DNA of 64,000 nucleotides from Desulfobacterales bacterium (GTDB taxonomy: Bacteria > Desulfobacterota > Desulfobacteria > Desulfobacterales > JAIPEE01), in NCBI GenBank assembly GCA_021737275.1, contig JAIPEE010000002.1, forward strand, positions 1 through 64,000. Direction: 5' to 3'. The notes below the pieces were generated by a model, which worked only from the letters and a program-made list of their open reading frames with translations, searched no databases and was not told the DNA's origin. The translations under genes were made by a program, and so were the position numbers. This document shows positions 17,940 to 27,432 of this stretch, in pieces; within the stretch, counting starts at the first letter, position 1, and the number at the start of each line of letters is the position of its first letter.

Positions 17940-18030
17940 GTTGCCCGCTTCCCTTCGCCGGTATTATCCGGATCAGGTTCCAAGGGTTAGGATCAATTCC
18001 TTCTCAGCGTTAACTGCACCCCCAGCGAAA
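17940..18030 (-). ncRNA. TPP riboswitch (THI element)
   Basis: The minus strand carries the core of the THI box: GGGGGTGC, CTGAGA, the ACCCTTGGAACCTGATCCGG region and AATACCGGCGAAGGGAAGC, in the right order and spacing. It sits 80-170 bases before thiS and controls the whole thiSGHF-thiD2E-thiC operon by sensing thiamine pyrophosphate. Confidence 0.95.
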
Positions 18031-18039
18031 TATAATCAT

Positions 18040-18068
18040 AAAATATAGTTGGCCGGAGCGTTTGTCAA
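18040..18068 (-). promoter_or_regulatory. Promoter of the thi operon
   Basis: On the minus strand a perfect -35 TTGACA (18063-18068) is followed after 17 bases by TATTTT (18040-18045). Transcription would start a few bases before the riboswitch. A nearby 12-base palindrome ACAACCGGTTGT (18090-18101) lies between this promoter and msrB. Confidence 0.65.
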
Positions 18069-18192
18069 CAGATTTAAATAACAACGGGTACAACCGGTTG
18101 TGTCATTCAATTTGTGTATTATCTTATAAAATAACAAGATTCACTATATCTGGTGTATAAATGCCTCTGATAACAACCGACAGGAGTTGATT

Positions 18193-18726
18193 ATGAACCT
18201 TACCAGACGATTTTTTTTAAAATATTTAATGCTTTCAGCGCTGTTTTCAAAATTCATATATAAAACAGGTCCGGCACTTGCAGATGGTATAAATACCGGA
18301 TCTCAAGAAGGATCGGATATGACAGATAAAATTATAAAAACCGAGGCCGAGTGGAAAAAGATTCTAACTTCGGAGCAGTACGACGTTATGAGAAAAAAAG
18401 GGACTGAACGTGCCTTTACCGGTGAATATGATGGTTTTAAAGGTGAAGGGCGTTACCATTGTGCCGGATGTGACAATGTCCTTTTTGATTCAAATGCTAA
18501 ATTTGATTCAGGCACGGGCTGGCCGAGTTTCTATGAACCGGCCTCTGAGAAAAGCCTTTATGAAGAAGAGGATAACGTATTTTTTATGAAACGGACAGAG
18601 GTATTGTGCCGTCGATGTGATGCCCATTTGGGGCATGTATTTGATGATGGGCCGCCGCCGACGGGGTTGAGATATTGTATCAATTCCGTTTCATTGAAGT
18701 TTAAGGGCGATGCGCCTGGGAAGTGA
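18193..18726 (+). CDS. msrB: Exported peptide-methionine (R)-S-oxide reductase MsrB
   Basis: A 177-residue MsrB. An N-terminal export signal ([17 protein letters not shown]; a twin-Arg-like start) precedes the catalytic domain. Zinc ligands CAGC and CRRC are present, as are [10 protein letters not shown] and [17 protein letters not shown], and the catalytic Cys lies in RYCINS. It repairs methionine-R-sulfoxide, here probably in the periplasm. ATG 18193 follows CAGGAG (18181-18186); a TTG at 18187 is less likely. The catalytic residue is Cys, not selenocysteine. Confidence 0.95.
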   Translation: MNLTRRFFLKYLMLSALFSKFIYKTGPALADGINTGSQEGSDMTDKIIKTEAEWKKILTSEQYDVMRKKGTERAFTGEYDGFKGEGRYHCAGCDNVLFDSNAKFDSGTGWPSFYEPASEKSLYEEEDNVFFMKRTEVLCRRCDAHLGHVFDDGPPPTGLRYCINSVSLKFKGDAPGK

Positions 18727-18766
18727 TATTATCTTGGCTAAAGATTAAAGAATAACACTTAAAAAA

Positions 18767-19405
18767 TTATATCGTCTTATCCTCAGACTTACACAAATTT
18801 TCAATCGGGCAGCTTACACACTTCGGCTTCCGGGCATTACATACCGCCCTGCCGAAATAGATCAGGTGAAGCCCAAAATCGTTCCAGTTGTCTTCCGGAA
18901 TAATTTTCATCAGGTCAAACTCAACCTTAACCGCATCTTTATTTTTTGTCATACCCAGGCGTCTTGAGATCCTACCGACATGGGTATCCACGACCATTCC
19001 CGGGTACCCAAAAGCTGCACCGCGCACAACATTGGCTGTCTTTCTGCCGACACCCGGAAGTTTGACCAGCTCTTCCATCGCTTCAGGGACCTCACCGTTA
19101 TGATTTTCCAGTAAGGCTTTTGCACAGTTCTTTATACTTTTAGCCTTATTATGATAAAAACCGGTTGAGTGAATCAGTTTTTCAATGGTTGTGATTCTTG
19201 CTTTTGCAAAAGCTTCAGGAGTTTGAAGTTTTTCAAAAAGATTTGGTGTTACGCTGTTCACCTGCCTGTCTGTACATTGAGCAGAAAGAATTGTGGCAAT
19301 TAAAAGCTCAAAAGGGCTTTTGTGATCCAGCTGGGTCTTGACAATCGGGTAGGCTGTTTTTAAAATCGTCTGAATTTTTTCGAAACGGGCATTGCGCTTT
19401 GGCAT
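18767..19405 (-). CDS. nth: Endonuclease III
   Basis: A 212-residue DNA glycosylase/AP lyase for oxidised pyrimidines. The helix-hairpin-helix LPGVGRKTANVV contains the catalytic Lys, VDTHVGRISRRLG holds the catalytic Asp, and the C-terminal C-x6-C-x2-C-x5-C cluster (CNARKPKCVSCPIENLC) binds 4Fe-4S. Length is normal. Convergent with msrB and divergent from the PP-loop gene. Confidence 0.97.
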   Translation of the reverse strand: MPKRNARFEKIQTILKTAYPIVKTQLDHKSPFELLIATILSAQCTDRQVNSVTPNLFEKLQTPEAFAKARITTIEKLIHSTGFYHNKAKSIKNCAKALLENHNGEVPEAMEELVKLPGVGRKTANVVRGAAFGYPGMVVDTHVGRISRRLGMTKNKDAVKVEFDLMKIIPEDNWNDFGLHLIYFGRAVCNARKPKCVSCPIENLCKSEDKTI

Positions 19406-19463
19406 CTTTATCCTCTATTATAAATATTAATAATAATTTTTAATAAATGATCAGATAAATAAC

Positions 19464-20459
19464 ATGAATTCAATTACAAGAAAAGGTCGCGGTCTTGGTT
19501 TATGCTCGGGTGGTCTGGATAGTACACTGGCCGGGCTTGTTCTGAAATCCCAGGGTATAGAAGTGGAATGGATAAGCTTTGAAACACCATTTTTTTCTTC
19601 TGAAAAGGCTATGAAAGCTTCAAGGCTAACCGGCATACCGCTTACGGTAAAGCGGATAACAGATGAATATTTACAATTGCTGGAAAATCCGCCGGGAGGG
19701 TTTGGGAAAAATATGAATCCCTGTATGGACTGCCATGCCCTTATGTTCAGGCTGGCCGGCGAAGAGATGAAGAAAAAGGGGTTTGATTTCCTTTTCAGCG
19801 GAGAAGTGTTGGGTCAGCGGCCCATGTCACAGACAAGAACGTCTTTGAGGTATGTTGAAAAACATTCCGGGTTTGATGGATATATTCTAAGACCCCTTTC
19901 TGCAAAACGACTACCTGAGACTGTTCCTGAAAAAGAGGGGTTTGTAAACAGGGAACTGCTTCTTGATCTGGCAGGGCGTTCAAGAAAGCCCCAGATAGCA
20001 TTGGCCAAAGAATTTGGCTTTTCAGATTATCCGGCACCGTCCGGTGGTTGCCTGTTAACCGACAAAAATTTTTCAATTCGTCTCAAAGAACTTTTTGATA
20101 AGCAGAAAGAATATAGTGATGCTGATTTTGAGCTTTTAAAATACGGTCGCCATTTCCGCCTTGATGATACCACCAAAATGATTGTGGGGCGGGATGAGAA
20201 GGATAATGAAAGCATCCTTAATCTGTATGATTCTGAAAAGGATGTGATGGTTACCATGGAAGAACGTCCCAGTCCGATTATTTTGATTCCCGGCGGTGGT
20301 AATTTCAGTCAGGTACGCCTTGCTGCATCCATTTGTATTGGCTACAGCAAAAACATACCTGTTGATCCGATTCAGGTTTCTGCTACAACTCCTGATGGAA
20401 AGGAGTTTATTCAGACAATGGGGATAGACGCGAAGCAGATTAAGCATATGATTATCTGA
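19464..20459 (+). CDS. PP-loop ATPase of the tRNA-thiolation type with NFACT-R-like C-terminus
   Basis: A 331-residue protein. Residues about 9-200 form a PP-loop domain: LCSGGLDSTLAGLVL near the start, a Cys pair in NPCMDCHALMF, and FLFSGEVLGQRPMSQ. These resemble MnmA/ThiI-family sulfur-transfer enzymes that adenylate a tRNA base. After SGGCLLTDKNFS the C-terminal part has LLKYGRHFRLDDTTKMIVGRDE, like the NFACT-R (DUF814) RNA-binding domain. It is not MnmA itself. A tRNA or RNA sulfurtransferase is the best guess, with the target unknown. Confidence 0.75.
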   Translation: MNSITRKGRGLGLCSGGLDSTLAGLVLKSQGIEVEWISFETPFFSSEKAMKASRLTGIPLTVKRITDEYLQLLENPPGGFGKNMNPCMDCHALMFRLAGEEMKKKGFDFLFSGEVLGQRPMSQTRTSLRYVEKHSGFDGYILRPLSAKRLPETVPEKEGFVNRELLLDLAGRSRKPQIALAKEFGFSDYPAPSGGCLLTDKNFSIRLKELFDKQKEYSDADFELLKYGRHFRLDDTTKMIVGRDEKDNESILNLYDSEKDVMVTMEERPSPIILIPGGGNFSQVRLAASICIGYSKNIPVDPIQVSATTPDGKEFIQTMGIDAKQIKHMII

Positions 20460-20518
20460 TTCTTTTTTGAGTACGTTTAATATCATTATTGAAAAACTCA
20501 TAACTTCAGGAGGTCGCC

Positions 20519-20836
20519 ATGAAAAAAATTGAAGAAAATCTGGACTATTTTAAAAAGCATCACAGTGATATCTATAAAGCGTATCAGGATTATGGTAAGA
20601 TGCTTCACGAGAAGGGCGGCCCGCTGGACGGCAAAACCCGGTGGCTGATAAAGGTGGCCGTGTCGGCAACATGCGGGTATGAGTACGCCCTTAGAACTCA
20701 TATTAAAAAGGCATTGAAAAATGGTTGTACGGTTGAAGAGATCGAACATGCGCTTTTACTAGTGGGGCCGACAGCCGGTTTCCCCAAAACCATGCACAGT
20801 ATTATGATTTTACGTGAAGAGACCGGCGCCCAATAA
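20519..20836 (+). CDS. Carboxymuconolactone decarboxylase/AhpD-like protein
   Basis: A 105-residue all-helical protein of the CMD fold: DGKTRWLIKVAVSATCGYEYALRTHIKKALKNG with the helix bearing Cys then H-x3-AL, followed by EEIEHALLLVGPTAGFP. AhpD-type peroxidase partners have CxxC at this place; here only one Cys (TCGYEY) is seen, so classical disulfide reductase activity is doubtful. Strong CAGGAGG ribosome site. The gene lies between the PP-loop gene and a stress protein; the function is unknown. Confidence 0.85.
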   Translation: MKKIEENLDYFKKHHSDIYKAYQDYGKMLHEKGGPLDGKTRWLIKVAVSATCGYEYALRTHIKKALKNGCTVEEIEHALLLVGPTAGFPKTMHSIMILREETGAQ

Positions 20837-20897
20837 GAAGTGAATGCTTGTCCGATCTTTAAAAACTCATATGAATTTTAATTGAGGAGATTTTAAA

Positions 20898-21827
20898 ATG
20901 GGAAAAGAGATACTACTGGCCGTTGATAAATCACAACACTCAAAATATGCGGTTCAATATGCGTTATCCATGGCATCCGTTATCCGGGAATTGAATTATA
21001 CGCTTTATAGCGTGCAGCCTGCCTTATCCCAATATCTTGTCGATGAGGCGGAACAAAAACCTTCGGCAAAGGAAAAGCTTAATGATCTTCATAAAAAATA
21101 TAAAGAAGAATCCCGGGCAATTTTAGATGAAATCAAAAAACAGATGATAGATGCCGGTGCGGATGGTGCACGGATAAAAACAATTTCCCGACCGAGAATG
21201 TCGGGTATTGCCAAAGACATCATTGATTTTGCCCGGGCAAGTAAACTTGATGCGATTGTGGTAGGACGAAGAGGGATCTCAAAAATACAAGATGCTTTTA
21301 TAGGCAGTGTGACGCGAATGCTGATGGCACATGTTGAAGTTACGCCTGTATGGGTGGTGGATGACAAGGTTGAATCCCAAAAGATTATGATTGCCGTAGA
21401 TGGTTCGGAAAGTGCCATGCGTGTCGTTGATCATGTCAGTTTTATGCTGAAGGATAATTCGGACGCTGATATTACGCTCATCCATGTACAGCCTAAATTG
21501 GGTGACTATCATGCCATTGATTTCAATGATGAGACCGAAGCTTTGGGCGAGCTAATTGTTGAAGGGGAACAACGACGGGTCAACAACTTTTTCAGCCATG
21601 CCCGTAAGAAGTTTAATGATGCCGGCATTCATGAAGGTCAGCTTCATATCAAGGATGTGGCATGCCGCTTCAATGTAGGAAAAGCCATTATCGCAGAGGC
21701 CGAAAAAGGGAATTTCGGGACCATTGCGATAGGGCGAAGCGGCATCAGCAAATCTTTCTTTTTTGGAAGTGTTTCTAACTATGTTCTTGAAAACGCATCC
21801 AATTGTGCGGTCTGGCTGGTACCTTAA
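20898..21827 (+). CDS. Tandem universal stress protein
   Basis: A 309-residue protein with two UspA domains (about 1-150 and 160-309). Each begins with ILLAVDKS or IMIAVDGSE and ends with an ATP-loop-like segment: VVGRRGISKIQDAFIGSVTRML and AIGRSGISKSFFFGSVSNYVL, matching G-x2-G-x9-G-S. Usp proteins bind ATP or AMP and act in stress survival. GAGGAG ribosome site upstream. Confidence 0.93.
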   Translation: MGKEILLAVDKSQHSKYAVQYALSMASVIRELNYTLYSVQPALSQYLVDEAEQKPSAKEKLNDLHKKYKEESRAILDEIKKQMIDAGADGARIKTISRPRMSGIAKDIIDFARASKLDAIVVGRRGISKIQDAFIGSVTRMLMAHVEVTPVWVVDDKVESQKIMIAVDGSESAMRVVDHVSFMLKDNSDADITLIHVQPKLGDYHAIDFNDETEALGELIVEGEQRRVNNFFSHARKKFNDAGIHEGQLHIKDVACRFNVGKAIIAEAEKGNFGTIAIGRSGISKSFFFGSVSNYVLENASNCAVWLVP

Positions 21828-21895
21828 CAGGAATTGTTTCATTACAGGCAAATGAGTTTTATTTTTTAGCGTACTGATACCGGAGGGCAATTTTC

Positions 21896-23839
21896 TTGGA
21901 TGATTATCCGTTACCGCGAATTCTGAATTTTTTAAAAAAAGTAGTACCCTTTAATATGCTCGAATCTGATGTGCTGCAGCATATCGTTAGCCGGACAGAA
22001 ATTGCTTTTTATCCTCGTGGAGAGAAAATTATCCGGATGGGAGATAACGCATCGCCCAACCTCTTTATAATACAGACAGGGGCAGCAAGGGTTAGTATTA
22101 CAGATGAAACCGGTTCAGAGATTCTCATTGATATCAGGGGTGAGGGTGACCTGTTTGGAGGATTCAGCGTGCTTAGAGGTGCTGAAGCGTTGTTTAATGT
22201 CAGCGCTGAAGAGGATCTGATTGTTTTTCTTATCTCAATTGATGAGATCAAGGCTTTGATCAAGGCTAATCCTAAAATCAAACAATATTTTGACACGACG
22301 CTGGTCAGAAATATCAAGGCGGTTCGAAAATCCGCCGACCATCAGGCATCCCTGTTCACAAGAGACAACCAGCTCGATATCGATATGTTTCTCACGGGCA
22401 AACGGGTGTCTGAATTAATGACCGCAAATGTGCTGACCTGTCTGCCGGGAAAAACCGTTCAGCAGGCGGCCCGGGATATGTTAGACCGGCGCGTAGGCTC
22501 AATTGTTGTTGTGGATGAAAATGGCACTGTGGTTGGAATTGTGACAGATGCGGATCTGAGTAGTAAAATTCTGGCGGATGGGCGAAGTATTCAAACACCT
22601 GTTCATGAAATAATGAGCGCGCCGGTCTCTTCAATTTCATCACAGGCTTATACATTTGATGCGCTTCTTGATATGAGCCGCCACGATCTTTCCCAACTGG
22701 TGGTGATAGATGACGGGCAACTGGCGGGCATTATCAGTGAACGGGATTTTCAGATTGAGATTGGCAGCTCACCGCTTGGTATTATCAATGATATTGATAA
22801 ATCACAGTCGATTAAGGAGGTTGTGGATCTACGTTCCAATGTTGATCGTATTCTGGAAATGGCCATGCGCCGAAGTGGCGAAGTCCGGCCCATGGTAGCA
22901 CTTTTTGCAGAACTCAATGAGCGGGTGGCACGCCGGTTTGTCCATATTGTTGAAGCGGAAATGATAGCAGATGGGCTTGGTGGGCCGCCGGCCCCATATT
23001 GCTGGATGGCCATGGGCAGCGAGGGCCGGCTTGAGCAAACCTTGTTTACCGATCAGGATAATGCGCTTATATATGAAGATGTGCCGAATAAAGATAATGA
23101 TGAGGTCCAACAATGGTTTTTACAAATGGCAGAGCGGGTTGTGGGTGCCCTAGAACAGTATGGTATCCCACGGTGTAGCGGCGGCATTATGGCGAGTAAT
23201 CCCAAGTGGTGTCTCCGGCTCAGCGATTGGGAGGAGACGTTTTTAGGGTGGATTAGAAACCCCACGCCTACAGCGCTTCGGATGGCAACTATATTTTTTG
23301 ATTTTCGGGGTATTAATGGTGCGTATGACGGCGCAATACGTTTGCGGCAGTCACTCATTGATATGACAAAAAGAAGGAAACATTTTTTCAGGGTGCTGGC
23401 CCAAAACGCACTTTATAACAGGCCGCCCCTGGGATTCCTGCGCCAGTTTGTGGTGGAAAAAACGGGAGAGCATAAAAACAAACTCAATCTTAAAATGAAC
23501 GGTCTTGCACCGATTGTAGATGCCGCCCGGGTTCTGGCACTTGAACAGGGACTGGCTGTTACCAACACCATGGAAAGGCTGGAGGCGCTTACAGACCGGG
23601 GTGTAATTAACCGGGAGCTTCTTTCTGAGATTGATGATGCTTATGATTTTATCAATTTCATCCGTATCAGTCACCACCTGAAATTTCAGGCCCAGGGGCA
23701 CCTGATGACCAATTTTCTGGATCCGGCGCTGCTAAATAACATTCAGCGTAAATGGCTGAAAGAGAGTTTTGCTATTGTCAGCAAGTTGCAGGATTTTCTG
23801 TCGGTGAGGTATCAGGTCAAGTTTCTGAAGGAGGCCTGA
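21896..23839 (+). CDS. Cyclic-nucleotide-binding/CBS/DUF294 nucleotidyltransferase-like protein
   Basis: A 647-residue signalling protein. Domains in order: cNMP-binding (about 10-130; ENASPNLFIIQTG-like, RGEGDLFGGFSVLRG), a CBS pair (about 165-290; VSELMTANVLTC, GIVTDADLSSKIL, GIISERDF), a GlnD-like DUF294 nucleotidyltransferase (about 330-460; WMAMGSEGRLEQTLFTDQDNALIYED, with the G-S and D-x-D motif) and a helical DUF294_C. Start is TTG 21896, nine bases after GGAGG. Such proteins are commonly paired with the exonuclease-like gene that follows and overlaps it. Target unknown. Confidence 0.9.
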   Translation: MDDYPLPRILNFLKKVVPFNMLESDVLQHIVSRTEIAFYPRGEKIIRMGDNASPNLFIIQTGAARVSITDETGSEILIDIRGEGDLFGGFSVLRGAEALFNVSAEEDLIVFLISIDEIKALIKANPKIKQYFDTTLVRNIKAVRKSADHQASLFTRDNQLDIDMFLTGKRVSELMTANVLTCLPGKTVQQAARDMLDRRVGSIVVVDENGTVVGIVTDADLSSKILADGRSIQTPVHEIMSAPVSSISSQAYTFDALLDMSRHDLSQLVVIDDGQLAGIISERDFQIEIGSSPLGIINDIDKSQSIKEVVDLRSNVDRILEMAMRRSGEVRPMVALFAELNERVARRFVHIVEAEMIADGLGGPPAPYCWMAMGSEGRLEQTLFTDQDNALIYEDVPNKDNDEVQQWFLQMAERVVGALEQYGIPRCSGGIMASNPKWCLRLSDWEETFLGWIRNPTPTALRMATIFFDFRGINGAYDGAIRLRQSLIDMTKRRKHFFRVLAQNALYNRPPLGFLRQFVVEKTGEHKNKLNLKMNGLAPIVDAARVLALEQGLAVTNTMERLEALTDRGVINRELLSEIDDAYDFINFIRISHHLKFQAQGHLMTNFLDPALLNNIQRKWLKESFAIVSKLQDFLSVRYQVKFLKEA

Positions 23840-24600
23840 TGCTTAATTTCATTAACGCCAAACTTAAAAATCGTATATTAAGATTGTATTTGAAGGGCCG
23901 CTCCCCGGATCCGATAGTTCAAAAAAATCTATTGGCGCTTCATCATCTGCGTATATTCCAACCTGCCCTGTCTTATTCTTATGTTGTCGTCGATCTGGAG
24001 ACAACCGGACTTGATATTAAAACCGACCGAGCGATCAGTATCGGTGCTTTTCGGATCAGGGACGGTAGAGTTCGCTTAGGTGATATGTTTAACAGACTGA
24101 TTAACCCTGAAAGAAATATTCCACCGGAGTCCATCAGAATCCATGGTATTGTTCCGGACATGATAAAAGACGCTTCCACAGCGGCCGAAGCAATTGATGA
24201 CTTTCTGGGCTATCTGGGAGAAGATATACTTATTGCCCATCACGCGGCCTTTGATCTTCATTTTTTAAACCGGATGATGGCAGACCGGCACGGGTTTAAT
24301 CTTCAAAATCTTGTTATTGATACGCTTCCCCTTTGCAGCCGGATTCTGTTTCCTCAACCCTATGCGATGCTGAGCCGACCTGCGAAAGTGAACACCGGGC
24401 ATTATATTTCTCCTGCCCGACAGCAGACGTATCTCTCTCTGGATAGTATTGCCGGTCTGTTTGGCATCAAGGTATGGCGACGACACACCGCTGTAGGAGA
24501 TGCACTGGCTACGGCCATGATTTTTCAGCGAATACTTTCAAAGATGGAAAAAGCCGGTAAAGGCAAGCTGATCCATTTGATAAATTCCGGAGCAATATAA
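23839..24600 (+). CDS. DnaQ-like 3'-5' exonuclease
   Basis: A 253-residue DEDDh exonuclease. Exo I VVVDLETTGLDI, Exo II HHAAFDLHFLNR and Exo III HTAVGDALATA are all present with their metal-binding Asp and Glu residues. ATG 23839 overlaps the stop of the preceding gene (TGATG). An upstream in-frame start at 23752 lies inside that gene and is not used. Its pairing with a cNMP/CBS/DUF294 protein suggests a regulated nuclease rather than polymerase proofreading. Confidence 0.9.
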   Translation: MLNFINAKLKNRILRLYLKGRSPDPIVQKNLLALHHLRIFQPALSYSYVVVDLETTGLDIKTDRAISIGAFRIRDGRVRLGDMFNRLINPERNIPPESIRIHGIVPDMIKDASTAAEAIDDFLGYLGEDILIAHHAAFDLHFLNRMMADRHGFNLQNLVIDTLPLCSRILFPQPYAMLSRPAKVNTGHYISPARQQTYLSLDSIAGLFGIKVWRRHTAVGDALATAMIFQRILSKMEKAGKGKLIHLINSGAI

Positions 24601-24630
24601 TCTGGAAAGGGGATAGTTACAAACGGCTTT

Positions 24631-25674
24631 TTATCGTGCCTTTGCCCTGAGCTGACCACATGCTGCTGAAATATCCTGCCCCTTGCTGTATCGTGTGATT
24701 ACCGTGTAATTATTATCGACAAGAATATTTCTGAACCCCTGGATGGCTGATTCAGATGGTCGTTTATATGACGTGCCGTCATGCTCATTAAACGGTATCA
24801 GGTTGATTTTGGCTTTTACAGGCCTCAACAGTCCGGCCAGTGCTTCGGCATTTTCCGCTGAATCATTAATATCCTTGATAAGGATATATTCAAAGGTAAT
24901 TCGTTGTCTTGATTTTAAGGGATAGTTTTTACAGGCCTCTATCAGGGTTTCAATGGGATACTTCCTGTTGATGGGCATCAGGCTGCTTCTTGTTTTATTA
25001 TCGGTCGCATTTAATGAGATAGCCAGGCTTATAGACGTATCCCGGCCAAAATCAGGAATTTTAGGAACCATACCCGCAGTTGATACGGTTATCCGCCGGC
25101 TGGAAAAATTCATTCCTGCTTTGACACTTGTGAGGCTTTTAAGTGCTGATACCAGATTATCATAATTGGCCAGCGGCTCACCCATGCCCATGACAACGAT
25201 ATTCCGGAGCGGCTTTGCATCGTCTATATCATTGGCCACGTCGCGAACCTGGGAGACAATTTCACCCCGGGTCAGGTTTCTTGTCAATCCATTTTTAGCG
25301 GTCAGGCAGAATTTGCATCCCTGGGCACAACCCACCTGGGTAGATATACATAGCGTTTGATAATCTTTTTCAGGAATCAGAACGCACTCAATGAGATTGC
25401 CATCCGACAGCTGGAAAAGATATTTTTTTGATCCGTCTTTTGAAGTTTCAACTGTAATTTTTTGAAGGCGGTTGTTGCAAAAATGGTCTGCCAGTGTCGA
25501 CCTGAAGGGTTTGGCCAGATCCGTCATCTCTTCAAAAGAATTGATCTGGCGGGCATAAATCCACATTAAGATTTGACCTGCCCGATATGATGGGATATCA
25601 TACCGTTTAAGCCAGTCAATCAACTGGATTTTCGACAGTTCTTTTATATCGGTTTTGGTTACTAATTCATTCAT
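24631..25674 (-). CDS. rlmN: 23S rRNA/tRNA adenine C2-methyltransferase RlmN
   Basis: A 347-residue radical SAM methyltransferase acting on A2503 of 23S rRNA and A37 of some tRNAs. The cluster motif CAQGCKFC, FCLTAKNGLTRNLT, GMGEPLANY and the C-terminal catalytic Cys (ISAACGQL) are visible. ATG 25674 (MNELVTKTDIKELSK) gives the usual length; a GTG at 25716 would add 14 residues. Confidence 0.96.
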   Translation of the reverse strand: MNELVTKTDIKELSKIQLIDWLKRYDIPSYRAGQILMWIYARQINSFEEMTDLAKPFRSTLADHFCNNRLQKITVETSKDGSKKYLFQLSDGNLIECVLIPEKDYQTLCISTQVGCAQGCKFCLTAKNGLTRNLTRGEIVSQVRDVANDIDDAKPLRNIVVMGMGEPLANYDNLVSALKSLTSVKAGMNFSSRRITVSTAGMVPKIPDFGRDTSISLAISLNATDNKTRSSLMPINRKYPIETLIEACKNYPLKSRQRITFEYILIKDINDSAENAEALAGLLRPVKAKINLIPFNEHDGTSYKRPSESAIQGFRNILVDNNYTVITRYSKGQDISAACGQLRAKAR

Positions 25675-25781
25675 TTTCACATCTCTGTTTGATTTATTAT
25701 TTGCTTGACATAGCACCAGATTGATATTATTTTCAACGATTTTTAATCCGGGCTCAACCCGGCTTGTAATATATAGGGATT

Positions 25782-27113
25782 ATGTTTGATAATTTAAGTG
25801 ACAGACTTAATCAGGTTTTTAAGAACCTCAAGGGCCACGGCAAGTTAACGGAAGCAACTGTTAACGAGGGTCTGCGGGAAGTCCGCATGGCGCTCCTTGA
25901 AGCTGACGTAAATTATAAAGTCGTTAAGAATCTTGTTGCTGATATCAGGAAACGGGCGCTGGGTCAGGAAGTAATGGCCAGCCTTACACCCGGCCAGCAG
26001 GTTGTAAAAATAGTTAATGAATCCCTGACTGAACTCATGGGAACCCGGAATGAAGGATTAAATCTGTCCGGGGAACGGCCTGTTTGCGTTATGCTTGTCG
26101 GCCTGCAGGGCTCAGGTAAAACAACAACGGCCGGTAAGCTGGCTGTACAGTTGAGAAAAACCGGTGCAAAACCATATCTTGTGCCGGCTGATGTTTACAG
26201 GCCTGCTGCGATTGATCAGCTGAAAAAGCTGGGAAGCCAGATTTCCGTGCCTGTTTTTCAATCCAGTGCGGATATGGACCCTGTTGATATTTGTCGGGAA
26301 GCCAGAACTGCCGCTCAAAAAGAGGGGTGTGATACCCTGTTGCTGGATACGGCCGGCCGGTTGCATGTTGATGAAGAACTGATGGCAGAACTTTGCCGGA
26401 TCAAGGATGCGGTAAAACCATCCGACATACTTTTTGTTGCCGATTCAATGACAGGTCAGGATGCGGTCAATGTGGCCGGCTCATTCAATGACATGCTTGA
26501 CATCGGTGGTGTTATACTGACAAAGCTTGATGGTGATGCCAGGGGCGGTGCAGCCCTTTCCATCAGGGCGGTTACCAAAAAACCGATAAAATTTGTCGGT
26601 GTGGGTGAAAAACTTGCAGATCTGGAGGCGTTTCATCCGGACAGAATGGCATCACGAATTCTGGGCATGGGAGATGTATTATCTCTTATTGAAAAAGCCC
26701 AGGATGTTGTTGATGAAAAAGAAGCGGCAGTTCTTCAAAAGAAGCTCAGGAAAAACCAGTTTACACTGGAAGATTTTCGTGACCAGTTGCGTCAGGTCAG
26801 AAAAATGGGCTCTTTAACGGATATAATGGGAATGATTCCCGGTTTCAGTAAAATGAAACAGTTAAAAGATGTTGATGTCGATGATAAGGAGCTGGTCAGG
26901 ATTGAGGCGTTAATCAACTCAATGACGGCGAAGGAAAGACAGAACCATAGCATCATTAACGGTAGTCGCAGGAAACGGATTGCAAAGGGTAGCGGTACTA
27001 CAGTACAGGATGTAAACCAGCTGCTTAAAAATTATGCCCAGATGATGAAAATGATGAAAAAATTAAATAAAGGCGGCATGAAGGGGTTAGCCCGCAACAT
27101 GCTGCCGTTCTAA
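25782..27113 (+). CDS. ffh: Signal recognition particle protein Ffh
   Basis: A 443-residue SRP54 GTPase that brings membrane-protein ribosomes to FtsY. N domain, then GTPase motifs [40 protein letters not shown] and [14 protein letters not shown], then a Met-rich M domain ([32 protein letters not shown]) that binds signal peptides and 4.5S RNA. It is the first gene of the ffh-rpsP-khpA-rimM-trmD set. Confidence 0.98.
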   Translation: MFDNLSDRLNQVFKNLKGHGKLTEATVNEGLREVRMALLEADVNYKVVKNLVADIRKRALGQEVMASLTPGQQVVKIVNESLTELMGTRNEGLNLSGERPVCVMLVGLQGSGKTTTAGKLAVQLRKTGAKPYLVPADVYRPAAIDQLKKLGSQISVPVFQSSADMDPVDICREARTAAQKEGCDTLLLDTAGRLHVDEELMAELCRIKDAVKPSDILFVADSMTGQDAVNVAGSFNDMLDIGGVILTKLDGDARGGAALSIRAVTKKPIKFVGVGEKLADLEAFHPDRMASRILGMGDVLSLIEKAQDVVDEKEAAVLQKKLRKNQFTLEDFRDQLRQVRKMGSLTDIMGMIPGFSKMKQLKDVDVDDKELVRIEALINSMTAKERQNHSIINGSRRKRIAKGSGTTVQDVNQLLKNYAQMMKMMKKLNKGGMKGLARNMLPF

Positions 27114-27129
27114 AGGAGAAAGGAAAAAC

Positions 27130-27381
27130 ATGGCAGTAAAAATCAGATTGGCCCGACACGGTGCGAAAAAAAGAGCGTTTTATCGTATTGTTGTGGCTGA
27201 TATCGAATGCAAAAGAGACGGCAGAAACCTTGAAACAGTCGGGACTTATAACCCCGTTGCAGAACCTGCTGAAGTTAAGCTGGAAAACGAGAGAATTCAG
27301 TACTGGATGGAACAGGGCGCAACACCGACAGATACGGTAAAAAGTCTTTTGAAAAGAGAAGGATTTTTTGCTAATCTGTGA
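27130..27381 (+). CDS. rpsP: 30S ribosomal protein S16
   Basis: An 83-residue protein starting [20 protein letters not shown], with [13 protein letters not shown], the standard S16 signature. 16 bases after ffh, with AAGGAGAAAGG in front of its ATG. Confidence 0.98.
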   Translation: MAVKIRLARHGAKKRAFYRIVVADIECKRDGRNLETVGTYNPVAEPAEVKLENERIQYWMEQGATPTDTVKSLLKREGFFANL

Positions 27382-27432
27382 TCATAAGGTTTTAATCCCT
27401 AAGTCTCACCAGCCAACAAAGGAGATGGAGCT

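Noticed and set aside
20519-20836. Possible selenocysteine AhpD-like protein
   Set aside because: SelB is encoded nearby and Sec forms of this family exist, but the frame has no internal TGA and the active-site position is filled by an ordinary Cys codon.
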